Positions 1 to 12,300 of a stretch of 64,000 nucleotides of DNA are shown in pieces. Both the position numbers and the translations under genes were made by a program. How positions within the stretch are numbered: the stretch's first letter is position 1; every line of letters starts with the position of its first letter. The notes under the pieces were generated by a model. It was not told the origin of the DNA. It ran no database searches and was given only the letters and a program-made list of their open reading frames with translations. This DNA is from Beroe forskalii (taxonomy: Eukaryota > Ctenophora > Nuda > Beroida > Beroidae), in NCBI GenBank assembly GCA_011033025.1, contig WFMF01000013.1, positions 682,001-746,000 of the forward strand, given 5' to 3'.

Positions 1-3000
1 TTGTGTATGTCGTGTAGTAGAGAAAACAAGTTGATAGTTATTGTTTAGCCCAAATAACTCAGGTCACACAATTTACACTCAAGCACTATCATGCATTCAG
101 TAAATACAATAGGGACCTCAATAGTAATTTATTACTTGATCTATTCCTTTGATAATCACTATCAGCAGAATAGCAGATCCTTTAATCGGTGGTGTAATCG
201 ACCTTGTATGTCAGTATATATCTTTATAACGCTGAACATGAAGTATTCTGCTCCATATTGCAGCCAATGCTAAAGAATTGGAGGTGCTACAATGCCTAAT
301 TTGCATTTGGAGCCGTTTAGTCGGGGGATCTGCTGGCTTATAATAGAGGGAGCGGGGTGCAGCCCCCGCCCCCGTACTTACATAAGATGCTTATTACGGC
401 CCTAGTTTCAATGTACAAACTACCTATCCAGCTACAGCGGTAACGAAGGAGACGCGAGACATTGCAGATGCCCGCCCCTCAATCGTCACAATACCGAATT
501 GTTTTTCAACTGTTTTGCAGCACGTCCTTATGCGATGATATTGTTACCAATTTAGTGTCAGAACGAATGGGTACTCGTCATCAGCTCCATTATATTACAT
601 ACATACATTTTATCATTTGTAAGACATGCATTCGTCATACGATCATATAATACTGGCAGCACGTACCTATAATACATAACCTCTTCATGTTGCATTGCTT
701 TTCCAAGTTGTGGAATGTGGAGGGAACACAGGCTAAGTTTACTTCCATATTGCGTTCCTAAGAACTTATATTTCAATGTCCTGATAAATTACTACCTTCA
801 CACTATGAGAACTTTGCAGATGCTGCCGTGACGAAGTGGAGGCGGGAGCAAAGATCTCAAAGTGAGAAGGTATAACTCCAGACTCTGTCATGCTTGTACC
901 ATTGCATCCTGATTTCAACCACCTTCCGCTAATTTGCATTATAGTCAACACTGAATCACAAGGGCAATTAGAACTGCACTTTAGATCGTCTTTTTGTGTG
1001 CACGGTTTAAATTTGCGCGGCGTATAAAAATATGAATGACATGTCTGTACCCCGCGTGAAAATCTAAGCTGCGCACACAAAAGCCGCGCAATCTGCAGTT
1101 CGAACTGTCACCGCAATCAATTTGCGATTTGTATCTCATAACCATAATCATGGATTTCAATGCTGTGTATATTCACTGGTATTTGCATAACAAGGTTCTA
1201 CATGTACTAGGCAATGGGTAGCATCATACATATCTTTTTGTGTAGATATCTGATTTAAAAGGAGTGTATGCATCTAATTTAAGGGAGATCCTACAAAATG
1301 AGTAAGATACCTAGTTTATATTGCTTTGCACAATGTTTCACCTGTAGAATGTTTTTCATGCCGTGAATACCCAGACCTTGGGATAAGAAATTCTGTGTTG
1401 AACACGATTGTTCATTTCTTCATAGTTCTTTGAGAGACTAAAATCAAGGTTATAGAATATAGGAACGGAAAAACATGCCCAACTACATGGCCTCATGAAA
1501 ACGTAACATCTCTAGTCAATCCATTTGGGATGAGATTGAATGAAATATCAGAAATTGGAATTTCGCGATTGGGGGAGATTTGCCCCGAGATCTCGAAATA
1601 TGTTCGACACAATAGTGGTTGCAGTATTCGTACGTTATACGGTTGGTAATAATGGCTCGCCCCTTCGGGACTCGACATTGTCATTATTACTCACCGTATT
1701 ACTACACAAATGGGGTGGGAGTCTTAGCTCATCGTCTCTACAATACCGAAGATACAATGGCAGATTACTGTACGGGACACCGGAATAATTATTATTGTAT
1801 GCCTGATTTTGAGGATTTGTCCATGTCATTGTTAAATTGAGCTGATTTATATCGTGGCTTACAGAAGGATTTAAATCTGCTGAGTAATTAAAAATGCACG
1901 TACAGTTTAGAAGGTCGAGGTTATATGTACATATATCTCAGTCACTCTAAAATCTCTTAGAGCTAATATATGCTAGAGATCTTTGGGGGATTCAGTGCAT
2001 TTTATTAAGTTTAAGAGGTCAAGCAAAATAGAAGCTGTTAGGACGTATATCAGCCTTTCCCAGTCTGATTCATGCTCTACGCCTATATTATTTTGTTATT
2101 CCATTTTAATCTAATAACTTGTGACGGCTGGCGTAGTAATTTTCGAAAACCTTGCTTTTTTATTCCTCAAGTCAATTGATTAATGCACTCTTTTCGAGCT
2201 TTGCCCCAAATAAAATTCAGTGAGAAATGAAGATTTCAATTATGGATATCATTGTAACACCTTCCAAGCGATCTGATGTCAACGAAAGGTCTGAATCTTA
2301 TCCCATGATAATGACGTTATTTTCAACTTTTATCGTGCAACATGGCAGACGACTTGTCTAATGGCTGGGATTTAGTGATTACCAACCATTACTAAAATGA
2401 AAATATGATTCCATGCACATTACTATTTCTTGTGGGCCATCATACTAGTTCTATATTTGTAAATAAGTGAATATGTTTATGCAGTTCACTATGTCACCAA
2501 AGTAGACACGGCCTTTATGTTCATTTGAACTTTACACATGCCAACGTCCTTCGCATCTTTGATATTCGTATTGAACTGTGATTAAAACTTCATTTTGAGC
2601 AATCTTTGAATTTAGATGGAGTTGGATCATATACTATCAAAGGGTGGGGAAGCATTTCAAATGGTTTTCTGGAGGTATTTCAACTTTTTCCATGTAAATC
2701 ACATGACACGTCTGGAGACGAGAGTCAATCCCCACTTTGAGTAGTAACACGCGAGGTGATCATGTTCAATTTAAACGCAGAGATTGATGAAATATTTTTG
2801 GTAACCCTGACACAAAAGAATGAATGTAAGTACATTCTTTCTTTCCATGATGCTGCCGCTGCCATGACACTGGCTCACGAGCTGTTGTTGCTATATCCAA
2901 TCTAAATCTTGGCTGTATAATCACATTCGTCGTTATATCCAAGTTACAGGGACGTGTCGTTAAAAATAATTTATGGACCACATTGATAGATGATAATGTC

Positions 3001-5376
3001 GTCATTATAGATTTACCATAACTATTAAAAAATTCTGATACCGTATTATCAACACTGAATTCCATCACTGCAGATAAAGGCGGACAAAAAAACCAAAAAT
3101 TTCTATTTCAGGCAAATTTCCCAAATTGTCCTGCAGAAAATGCCCGCAAGCCATTCAATAAAGTTATAGTCCAAACGTTTGTTTTTCATCTTGCTACTAG
3201 CTTTTGCTTGTGAACGAGGTTGCGGCGCAATCAAAGTGTGCTGCCGAGTGAGCTACAGTGAAACCAAACTGCAAGAAATTTCTTGGGAACTGCACAAAAA
3301 TATTATCTGCACCTATTTGAATCTCCATCTGATTTCTATGGAAATTTTTTATGGCACCTACGTGATACAAATTTTGTGATGAATATAATCTAATACAGCC
3401 ATATCAACTCTTACATAAACAGTTAACTCATCTATAAACACATTAAATTACAGTTACACAAACAATAAACTAACAATGAGCTTACATCTCCTTACATGAA
3501 CTTAAAGGCTAAAGCCATTGCTTTCCCTATTATTTTCTTTTTGTTTCGTTGTTTTCATGATTGTTCACTACCTTAGATTTTGGTCTTTGGGCAATTCTCG
3601 CCTAAACTTTTTAAGTTTAATTTGTTTTTCCACTCTTTGAAGTTGCTATCGCTTCATTGTCTCCTTGTTGTAAAGTTTAAAAAAACTTTACAACACTACT
3701 TTATACAATTAAATTTGAGGTTGATGACGCAGTATGATTCCGAAAATATTCCCGATGTAAGTTTATTAAATCAGATTTATTTATCAAAATCAGCTTCTTT
3801 AATTTTGTCGCAGAGACTAAAATCATCAGTAATCAGTATCAGTATGTGACTGCCGACTAATAAACAGTGATCCGATCATTCAGTTACAGAAGAAAAATTG
3901 ACTTTGAGATTGAGTGTGTCCCATAACCAAGGACATTGTCTATAACGTCCGGTTAACCAGGTCCTATGGCTAGCGAGGTTCCTCGATAGGCAAAAAATAC
4001 ATCTCCTTCAAACCTTGTTTAATTTTTCGCTTGATTGAAATATATTGAGCTTGTTCTCGCTTTGTTGTTTTTTGAATAAAAAGTGCCATAAGAATGATAC
4101 CTCATTTAGAAAACGTTGTTCTGAAACTCAAATCAAAATATCTCTCCAAGCCGCCTATAATTCTCGCGGGATCTATTACTATAAACCTAGGTTTAATTTG
4201 CCATTGTGTACACGTACCTACGGGCTACGGCCTTTCTCTGCCACTCATTAAAGGGACGGAAACAATGTCCACTTTTTGTCCCAAGGCTGACATTGTCCCC
4301 ATTATCATGTGAGTTGAAACAGAAACTTTACAGAACACGGGAACAAAACAAAGGTTACAGTACACTGGAAGTGGTAATTAGACCGTTTCAGGACCACCTC
4401 GTATCTTTGCAATATGTAAATTCAAGTTACCAAAGTTCTATATACATTGTTGGGGGTGCGAGAACACGTTCTTACGAGCGCAACGCTTACCTACAATCCT
4501 CTATACATGATCGAAGTCCTGCATTTTTTGCATCTCTATTGGTTAATTCTACGATTGATACAACTTTAAATTACTATTGAAACTTTACTCAGTCGTAATC
4601 AAGCAAACTTTTCCGAGATTTACTTAGATTTAAAATAGATTATAAAACAAACCTTCCCGGGATTAATTAGTAGTTAAACAAACCTTAATTTGAGCCTCTC
4701 ACGAAACAGCTGCAGTTGTTTTGTAAGCCATTTAATAATGACTTAATAATGATGCTCATTACCACCCCGCAAACTATTTAGGAGATATTGGATACCAAGT
4801 GGTAGTGGACATTATCACCAATTACAATAGTATGTTTTATGTTACTCTCGGTTAGAATGTACTATGTTAAATTTGATTGTACTTGTAGTTTTTGCATTTC
4901 AGCATTTCAAGTTGTTTAATCGGATTAGAACAGAATGGGCTATTGATGGTGATTCGTTATTTCTTTATTTACAATGTACGTTCAAACTTCACAGTAGCAA
5001 TAATTAACAAAATATTTTAACTCATCATTGAGGCCTTCTGAGACATAAATAAGTCGTCTAGCTGTAGGAAATCACCAGTATCTGTTATTTTCCTTCCTCT
5101 AATTTCCGTAAATTGAGGTTCCACTATCGAAATTGAGGCCTGCCTCGATTGACACATTCTGTAACTACCTTGCCAACTACATCTTGCTTTGTTATCAGTT
5201 ATAGCCTATTTCTCGTTTACAGTGATGAGTGGCAACCGTTAGCATGCAGTGTTTTTACTTTTTAGTTTAGCTTGAACCTTGCAGTTGCTCAATTTGTGAT
5301 CACTGTAGTGCATCCTGCTCTAATTACTAAAACACGTGTAAGTAAACATCATGATACATGGCACTGAAGGTTAATC
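1..5376. other. Gene-poor flank with no recognised gene
   Basis: I read both strands and found only short, low-complexity open frames without recognisable motifs or consistent splice sites. There is a short GC-rich hairpin near 350-375. The missing C-terminal exons of the CPSF2 gene could in principle lie here on the minus strand, but I looked for its conserved I-I-V-H-G-type segment and did not find it. The stretch ends at the hairpin upstream of the Stealth gene. Confidence 0.5.
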
Positions 5377-5448
5377 GAGCGATCCGTCTAGGCCAGTATC
5401 ACGCCAGTACCGCACCAGTACCGTGATACTGGCCTAGACGGATCGCTC
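5377..5448. repeat. Perfect 26-bp inverted repeat (hairpin)
   Basis: Positions 5377-5402 are the exact reverse complement of 5423-5448, with a 20-nt loop that itself repeats CCAGTACC. The hairpin ends 82 bp before the start codon of the Stealth-type gene at 5531, so it lies in that gene's promoter or 5' leader. It could be a small MITE remnant or a structured leader element; the sequence does not decide between these. Confidence 0.8.
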
Positions 5449-5530
5449 AATTTACCGATTGTAGTACCACTTTCACCCTTTTACTGACACAATCTTTCCC
5501 TTTAAATTTATTACGGTATGCCCCTTCAGG

Positions 5531-7483
5531 ATGGGGTTCCGATACGGGAGCAGGAGGTTATATCTCTTAGCAGGGTTCACTATTACCATCCTAGTGCTCC
5601 TAACCAACCACCCGACCATCAGAGATCAGGATAGCCGTGAAACGAAATTTTCGGAGGTTTTTATACCACGATTATAGGTGTTGAATGATGATTGATGGCC
5701 CGACGACTCGACTCTATAAATAAATACTATTATTTATTATTATGCCTGTCACTTAAACCATAAATCTAATAAAATCATCTGCTCAGATTAACCTCGGGAA
5801 CGAAAGTAGTGCCGGTTTTCCTGAAGACTCCTCAAACAAAACCGAACAGTCTCACATCGTGAGCTCACGCGAAGAGCTCGACAGATTGAAATCCGTAGAA
5901 AACCAAACTTCATTTTTTGAGAATATCGTAGCAAAACATAGCTTGAAAAGCATCAGTACTTTGGCTTCCACAAACGGAACTGCCACAAATCAGAATCAAA
6001 ACCTTAACGATGACAATGAAAGACAACATTTGGATGAAGAGGAAAAGAGAAATGGTGGAGGGCCAATAGACGCGGTTTACCTTTGGGTGAATGGGTCAGA
6101 TCCAGTTTTCATTAAGAGGCTTAATCATTACAAAGAAGTCTTTAATGAAGGAGAACCATTAGCAGAAAGTTCCGTCGGTAAAAGTCGTTTTAAAGATAAT
6201 GGAGAGCTTTTCTATTCCCTTAGATCACTCAACATGTATGCCCCATGGATCCGTAATGTCTATATTGTCTCATCAGACGGCCAGGTGCCCTCGTGGATGG
6301 ACATCACTAACCCACGGATCAAAATAATCCCAGATTCCACAATTTTTAGGAACCAAAGCCACACCCCAACATTCAGTTCTCCTGCCATCGAACTAAACAT
6401 GTTTAACATTCCTGGCTTATCAGAGAACTTCATTGAGTTTAACGATGACTGGTTCCTCGGGCAACCCGTTACTCCGCAAGATTTCCTGACGCCGGATGGG
6501 GCGTACAATATCAGGCAAGCATGGCCAAGTCCTCAGCGATGCAGACCGACTCATGATAACTACGCAAAATCGCTGTGCCATGTCAACGAAATTTATAATT
6601 CTCTTTACGGCAGAGCAGTAAGAAAAGTCATAGCACATGCTCCCACGATGTTTAATAGGGAAATTATAAAGAATTTTCGCTCCAGGTAACAACCAGAATT
6701 GAATTTTACGAGATTTCGTACATAAATAGGACGGAATACAAGCTCAATGAACAATTAAATGTCTCTGTCGAAAATAGAAATTGCTAAGATTTAGACGAAA
6801 TTGATTATATGCTATCGCTTACCTTAATTATCAAACTATCCTATAACTTCCACAGTTTCCCACAAGAAGTTGAGTCCACATCTTCCAAGCACTTTCGCAG
6901 CCCTGACGATCTTCAGTTCCAGTTCGCTTATTATTACTTCCTTATTAACGAACCCAGATTTCGTAGTCTGACGGGCGCTTTGTCGGCAATCGATACCAAT
7001 GCAGATAAGATCATCTCATGGGATGAATTAGAACTATTTCTTCATAGTGATTCCGATCACCCAATATCAGATCCCACGGTATGGGAGATGCGAGACGCGT
7101 TTACGAAATGCCAAAAGGACAAAAACGAGAAGTTACTTAGCCCCGATGAAATTATGTCGTGTCGCACCATTTCGAATAGCCTTAACAGTAAGATTGTAAA
7201 AGTGAAGAGGTACAAGCATAAAATAATTCAGCAAGCAGACGTTTTCTTCAGTATGATAACGAACGATTTATCATTTGTCTTAAAAACGTTTAAACAAATT
7301 CGAACTTCCCCGAATAAGTTCGTATCTCTCAATGATGACAGAAATCACGAGAACAAAAACGATGGAGAGATTTCGAGGATATACACGAACTTTTTAGAAG
7401 ACATGTTCCCTATTCCTAGTCCTTTTGAGCTTCCGAAAGGCGAACGAAATCAGTTTAATTATCTTAAAGATTCCAATTTATAG
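5531..7483 (+). CDS. Compact Stealth/GNPTAB-like N-acetylglucosamine-1-phosphotransferase (3 exons)
   Basis: Exons are 5531-5656, 5787-6685 and 6856-7483. Their phases agree and give 550 residues. The first exon starts at ATG 5531 and encodes a basic N-terminus plus a hydrophobic signal anchor (about residues 10-26), so a type II Golgi membrane protein is inferred. Visible blocks are Stealth CR1 (IDAVYLWVNGSDP, about 136-148), CR2 (about 175-280, with FNDD at 260-263), CR3 (about 300-335), CR4 (FRSPDDLQFQFAYYYFL, about 356-372) and an EF-hand loop (DTNADKIISWDE, about 388-399). The C-terminal MFPIPSPFELP segment is the one known from GNPTAB. The family transfers GlcNAc-1-phosphate to glycans; in animals it makes the mannose-6-phosphate tag of lysosomal enzymes. 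Unlike vertebrate GNPTAB, the Notch-like and DMAP modules between CR2 and CR3 are absent, as is the C-terminal membrane helix: the frame stops just after the conserved FELP segment. The first donor (GAG/GTTTTT) is weak and is the least certain junction. The in-frame codon at 5859 is GTG, inside exon 2, and is not a start. Confidence 0.87.
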
Positions 7484-9355
7484 AACTTGCTGTTTCTTAA
7501 CCTATTCCATGTTCATCAGATAACCTCAACTAGAAAACACGCTTTTTCCCCGACATATTTTTCATTTCATTCAGCTGGTATTAATTCTAGATGAACATCT
7601 TATATCTGGTGTATTTTTTCCCTCCCCATTGGCCTTTTTGTGAATACAAAAAGGCAAATGAGAGGGTTAGCAGAGATCGTATTTGAAAAGGTGAGAAATA
7701 GGATATGTGCATAGCAGGTCCAGATTTTCAATACAACTACTGTAATTTCTGGAAAGTGCCCGGAAAGTCCGAGGGAGATATGTCCACAAAATTTGAGGGA
7801 GATGTCCACAAATTTGAGGAGATGTCCACATATTTGAGGGAGATTTCGTCAACAATGGTACCATCAGGTGGAGTCGCGTAGCAACTTCTTTAATTGCGCG
7901 CGCAGTTGCGCGCAATTCACTCCGCAAGATCAGGATGGATGTACATATCGAACAGTTTTGTGCGCGGTTGCGCTGCGGCTCATCATCATGCGTTGCGCGC
8001 TCATGTTAATCGCTTAGTTAGCCTATCAAATTTTAGCGAAAATTCAAGCCGAGTCAACACTTTACCAATGTTTGAAATTTTAGCAATTTTGAACAATTTA
8101 GGAAAAACAAATTACTGTATCATGAAATTGTATATCATGAAATTCGTAGGATGTTACCCTACCCGCGCGCGCGGCGCAACGTTCCACATTTAATGGACGT
8201 CACTTTTGATAGCCATCCAGTCAGAAGAAATAGACGTAGACGGGCAACGTCCGTCGACATGAAATTGAATCATCAATGCTATAGTAATAGTTGCTTGCGT
8301 GAATTAACCATGGCAAACTACGGAGTTTATGAAATAAATAACTTCGTGAAATAATGCTATTCAATACACGTTGTTAAAAAGCTCATCAACGTGGATCGTC
8401 GGATCGAAGCTGCCCATGTCCCACATGCATTTAGAATTGCGCGTTTCTATTAATATTTTCTTCAAGCTCGGGGGAGGGAAATTAAGCGCCCGCAAATGGG
8501 TAACGGGCGCAATTCTTGTTGTGTTTCTAAATTGATGTAATTATTTCAGATTTGGTCATTTTTTGCAATAATCTCTTATTTGGCGTTATAGATGATTAAT
8601 ACAGATGTAAATTATACTTACTATAGCTATGGATTTCTCTTTTTTATTTTTGAATTGTTCAGTTTCGCTGAATAGACAATTTTAATCATTTCTATTCTAA
8701 CAAAAATCGATAATTCTTTATATTTTTTGGTATAAAAATGACTATAAATTGTCTGTGATGAGTGGAAGGACGTTTTGACAGGGTTGCAGGTGAAGGATTG
8801 TTATGTGATTGTTTCATTTCCACAAAATGTGTATTCGACAAAGTTGAGTTAGAATTCGATCTTAATAATCGTATAACTATCAGGTTCAGGTCGACATTCG
8901 CTTAATGTCTCGATGGAAGAATTTGAAGAATAATGGTAAGTGCACATACCGATTAGATGACGTTGACACCAATCAGCATCAAATAGTGCATGACGAACAG
9001 CCGCGTTTGTACATTTCATATACCAGTTTACCACTGAATTGAAGTAACTACGTTCCCTACTTACCCGTATGATCCTGCTATCTAGCGGACAAAGGTCCAC
9101 TAGCGGCTGGATTTGCGGATTAGCAAGAATGGAACGTTTGCCGCGCTATGCATTGCACGAATACAATGCCATTTTTGCAAGGAAACATTCGTGATTTCTA
9201 CAATCGCGCGCGTAGACAGTGCGTGACGATGCTGAAAAAAGTTGCCACATCTCAGATGGAATTGTCTGCCGCGCGCAAACTTACCCTTCAAAATTGTGAC
9301 TGCCCCATTACTTGATTGGCGGTAAATAAGCAGTCTAAGGAGAAAAACCACAAAC
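7484..9355. other. Spacer between Stealth gene and last visible CPSF2 exon
   Basis: This stretch lies 3' of the last CPSF2 exon found (9356-9539, minus) and 3' of the Stealth gene. I looked on the minus strand for the next expected CPSF2 segment and found no exon that fits in sequence and phase. A frame near 9300 flanked by AG and GT reads L-L-I-Y but has the wrong phase. The rest is AT-rich sequence with islands of GCGC-rich repeats. Confidence 0.5.
7771..7846. repeat. Short tandem repeat, about 21 bp, 3.5 copies
   Basis: Units of the type GAGGGAGATGTCCACAAATTT repeat at 7771, 7795, 7816 and 7836, with unit lengths of 24, 21 and 20 bp. The array lies about 290 bp downstream of the stop codon of the Stealth gene. 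No coding role is apparent. Confidence 0.75.
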
Positions 9356-12300
9356 CTAAAATTCTCTTGATAGATTCGCCATCTGAACGGCCCTCGAAGT
9401 CGATGAACTTGACTTTACAGTTGACTTGAGTCTTGATTCGTGACGTGACGCATTTCGTCGGGATTTCCGCCGGTACATCGGGTTTAGGGGCAGGCTTAGG
9501 CTTCTCGACCTCCATTTCCTCTTCTTTGGCAACAGGCTCCTGGGTTAAAGTTGGAAAGTTCGTTACATGCCATCATCAAAACCCCCAAAATAAGACAGAA
9601 CACAATCCAAGGGGCGCGGCCATTTCACGGTGAAATTCCACGGTGAAATTATACTATGTCCCGTTTAAGTTCGTAAATTTTAAGGTTACATTTTCATTCT
9701 TAAAAATTGACTTATGGACAAATTTCACACATCATTTCAGAGCAAAATGATGAACATTTATATGGTAAATTAACTTCTATAACCGTTGTTATCGACACAA
9801 CTTGTCCATCGCCTCTCAACTTAAGGCCTCAAATGGGCAAAATTACCCCTTAGCAGTTTCTTGAATCCCCACATTACTGCTCGTTCAGGAGAGTCATAGT
9901 GGTAAACGGCTATTGTCTTCCATTGAAGATGTTTCTTGTGAGTGTCAGCCATTGCCAGAAATCAACGGGAGTCAAATCTTGGGAGTAGGGGAGGCCATGA
10001 CACGAAGATGTGTTTCCTTACTGCTCTCCTTCGAAAATGCATGTCAATAATGGCTCGATTTTGAGAGCCATTTGAGGTGTTCTACTAACTTGCATGAACC
10101 ATGACGACTTCAGCATGTGTTTCTACATCAGCTGACGCAAACACCACGACAGATAATCATAGTGAATATGCCCGTTAACCTTGTTGTAGGAGCCATTTTC
10201 GTGGAATGATTAAGGAAAATGAAGATTTTGGGGCTAAAGTGCCTCAAACCATGACTTCAATAGGTGTTAACCGACTTCCAAGAGGCTGAACAGTCCCTGT
10301 TAAACCTCCAAAAATATTGATGCCAATTCTGGGATATTCCATGACTGTAGAACCATGATTTGCCGGGAAACAAAACTTAAGGTAATATGCGCTGTTCTCT
10401 AAGCACGCCCCTACAGGCTGCGAACTAGGCCTTCCTCTGCTTGTCTTTCAATCAGACGGAAATTTTGCCTCATGGGATTCCATCAGTATTCTCAGACGAA
10501 CAATCGTAGAAATTTTCAACTCCAATAAATGATGTTTGGTTGATGTTTTTTGAAGTTACGGGAGCTGGGTTATTTGAAACGAGGTTTGCACTTTTACATC
10601 AGCTTCTTTGATCGATGATTCCCGTCGTTTCCGCTGTCATGAGAGGTTCCAGGGTCACAGAATATTTCGTTGATACACTGGAGAGTACCAAGGGTAGGTA
10701 AATTTTGGTGCGGTATCCAGGTTTCCTGGACGACCATTGAATCTTTCGAAGTGATGACCTCAAATGCACGTTTCAATAACATGTATTTTTCACACTTCCA
10801 GTCAACGTGAAGAAATATGGACTCAAACTTCTGAAAACCAAATCAGGCCAAGATATGCCTAAATGTTCATCTATTAACTACAATCTACAGAACCGTTTAG
10901 GGTTATATCTCTATTGCAGTAGATGCAGAGTGTATTTAAAATTTACGAACTTAAACGGGACACACTATACAATGGATTTACACGATATTGCAACGATTTG
11001 TTCACTTAGAACTTATTTTACTATAAGAAAGTCCGATAGTTTGAAGATTAGACACATACCTCTTCAATTCTGAAGTGTTCGTGCTTGATGAACTCTCCAT
11101 AGTCGTCCCACTTCAGCTTTTCTTCATGAAATGGGAACATCGGATACACCTGAAATTAAAAATTTGAGAGGATTCAAACATTATTACTGCAATAACGCAT
11201 AAGGAATAGTGTATATTAGTGTACTCATTTAGAGGCACAAAATCAGAAATTTGGCTCTTAACTATTACATAAATTTTAGAGTGGAATGAAATGTACAAGA
11301 AATTCTCATAAATTCATCCACACCATAATACCTTATGTTGTTTGAAGAAGCTCTTTTTATTCTGACTTTCCTCTGGTATAGGTACATCGTGTTTCTGTAC
11401 CAACATCTGTTCGTTTTCCTGTTCTTCGTCCGATTCTTCACCGTCTTCTACTGTCTCCATTTTAATGGCATCCTGGGAGACATTTCTTAATAAGGATTTG
11501 AGAAACATTGAATGAATGACAAACTACTAACCCATGTACCATAAGATAAAGAGCTATTTGAAAATATCATGTAGCTACCTCACGATTAATACTTGGTCCG
11601 GTTTCCTTAGATATTTCCTATTTTCAATATTTGAATTAGAAGGTATCAGGGGGCTGGCAAGCCCCCCGCGGCGGTTTGCGAGCCCGAGGGCCCGAAGGGC
11701 CCGAGGGCGAGCATTGGACGGCGAACCTAACAGTGCGAGGGCCGAAGGCCCGAGCTGCGAGCCCGAGGACCCGAAGGGTCCGAGGGCGAGCATTGGACGG
11801 CGATTCTAACGAGAGAAAATCTCATGTATTTCCCCACATTTCACGAAGAAATTTGGGCAATTTTCCGTTATTGGATTTCCACCAAAATCGATACGTTGCA
11901 TGTTTGAGGGTCAAAGGTGCAACTGTCAAAATTTCAGATCGATTGGATAAAGATGCCCAAGTTATGACAACTTATTCGCACTGAAATCGCACACGCGATG
12001 CGTACGCATCGCTGCGCTTGCCAGCCCCCAACTATATGTTTTCATGGATTCGCCGAATTTCAAAAATTTTTACGGTACGTTCCCGACGATCAAATCAATT
12101 GAAAATTGAGTTTCCGTGCCTTCGCTGTGCGCGCGCACGGATTTTAAAATTTGAGATCAATTCGTTCAGAAATGGCTGAGTTATAACTACTTGAAATCGC
12201 CAAAATTGAGGGTGTTCTTGTTAAAAAGGGTTACGACGCTGATACATATTGATATACGAGAGATGACGCTTTTAGTGCAAGAAGTATACCCTATTTAAAC

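Noticed and set aside
2766-3068. 100-residue minus-strand frame
   Set aside because: No motif, no splice context consistent with CPSF2, and composition like the surrounding non-coding DNA.
5859-6689. Stealth gene starting at 5859
   Set aside because: The codon is GTG, not ATG, and the frame is open upstream to a splice acceptor at 5786. An exon at 5531-5656 with ATG and a signal anchor joins it in phase.
9300-9351. Candidate eleventh CPSF2 exon (frame reading L-L-I-Y-R-Q)
   Set aside because: It has AG and GT borders, but its phase does not fit the preceding exon and the similarity is too weak.
11534-11984. GC-rich frames of 72-102 residues on both strands
   Set aside because: They arise from the duplicated 46-bp GC-rich unit of the small inverted-repeat element.
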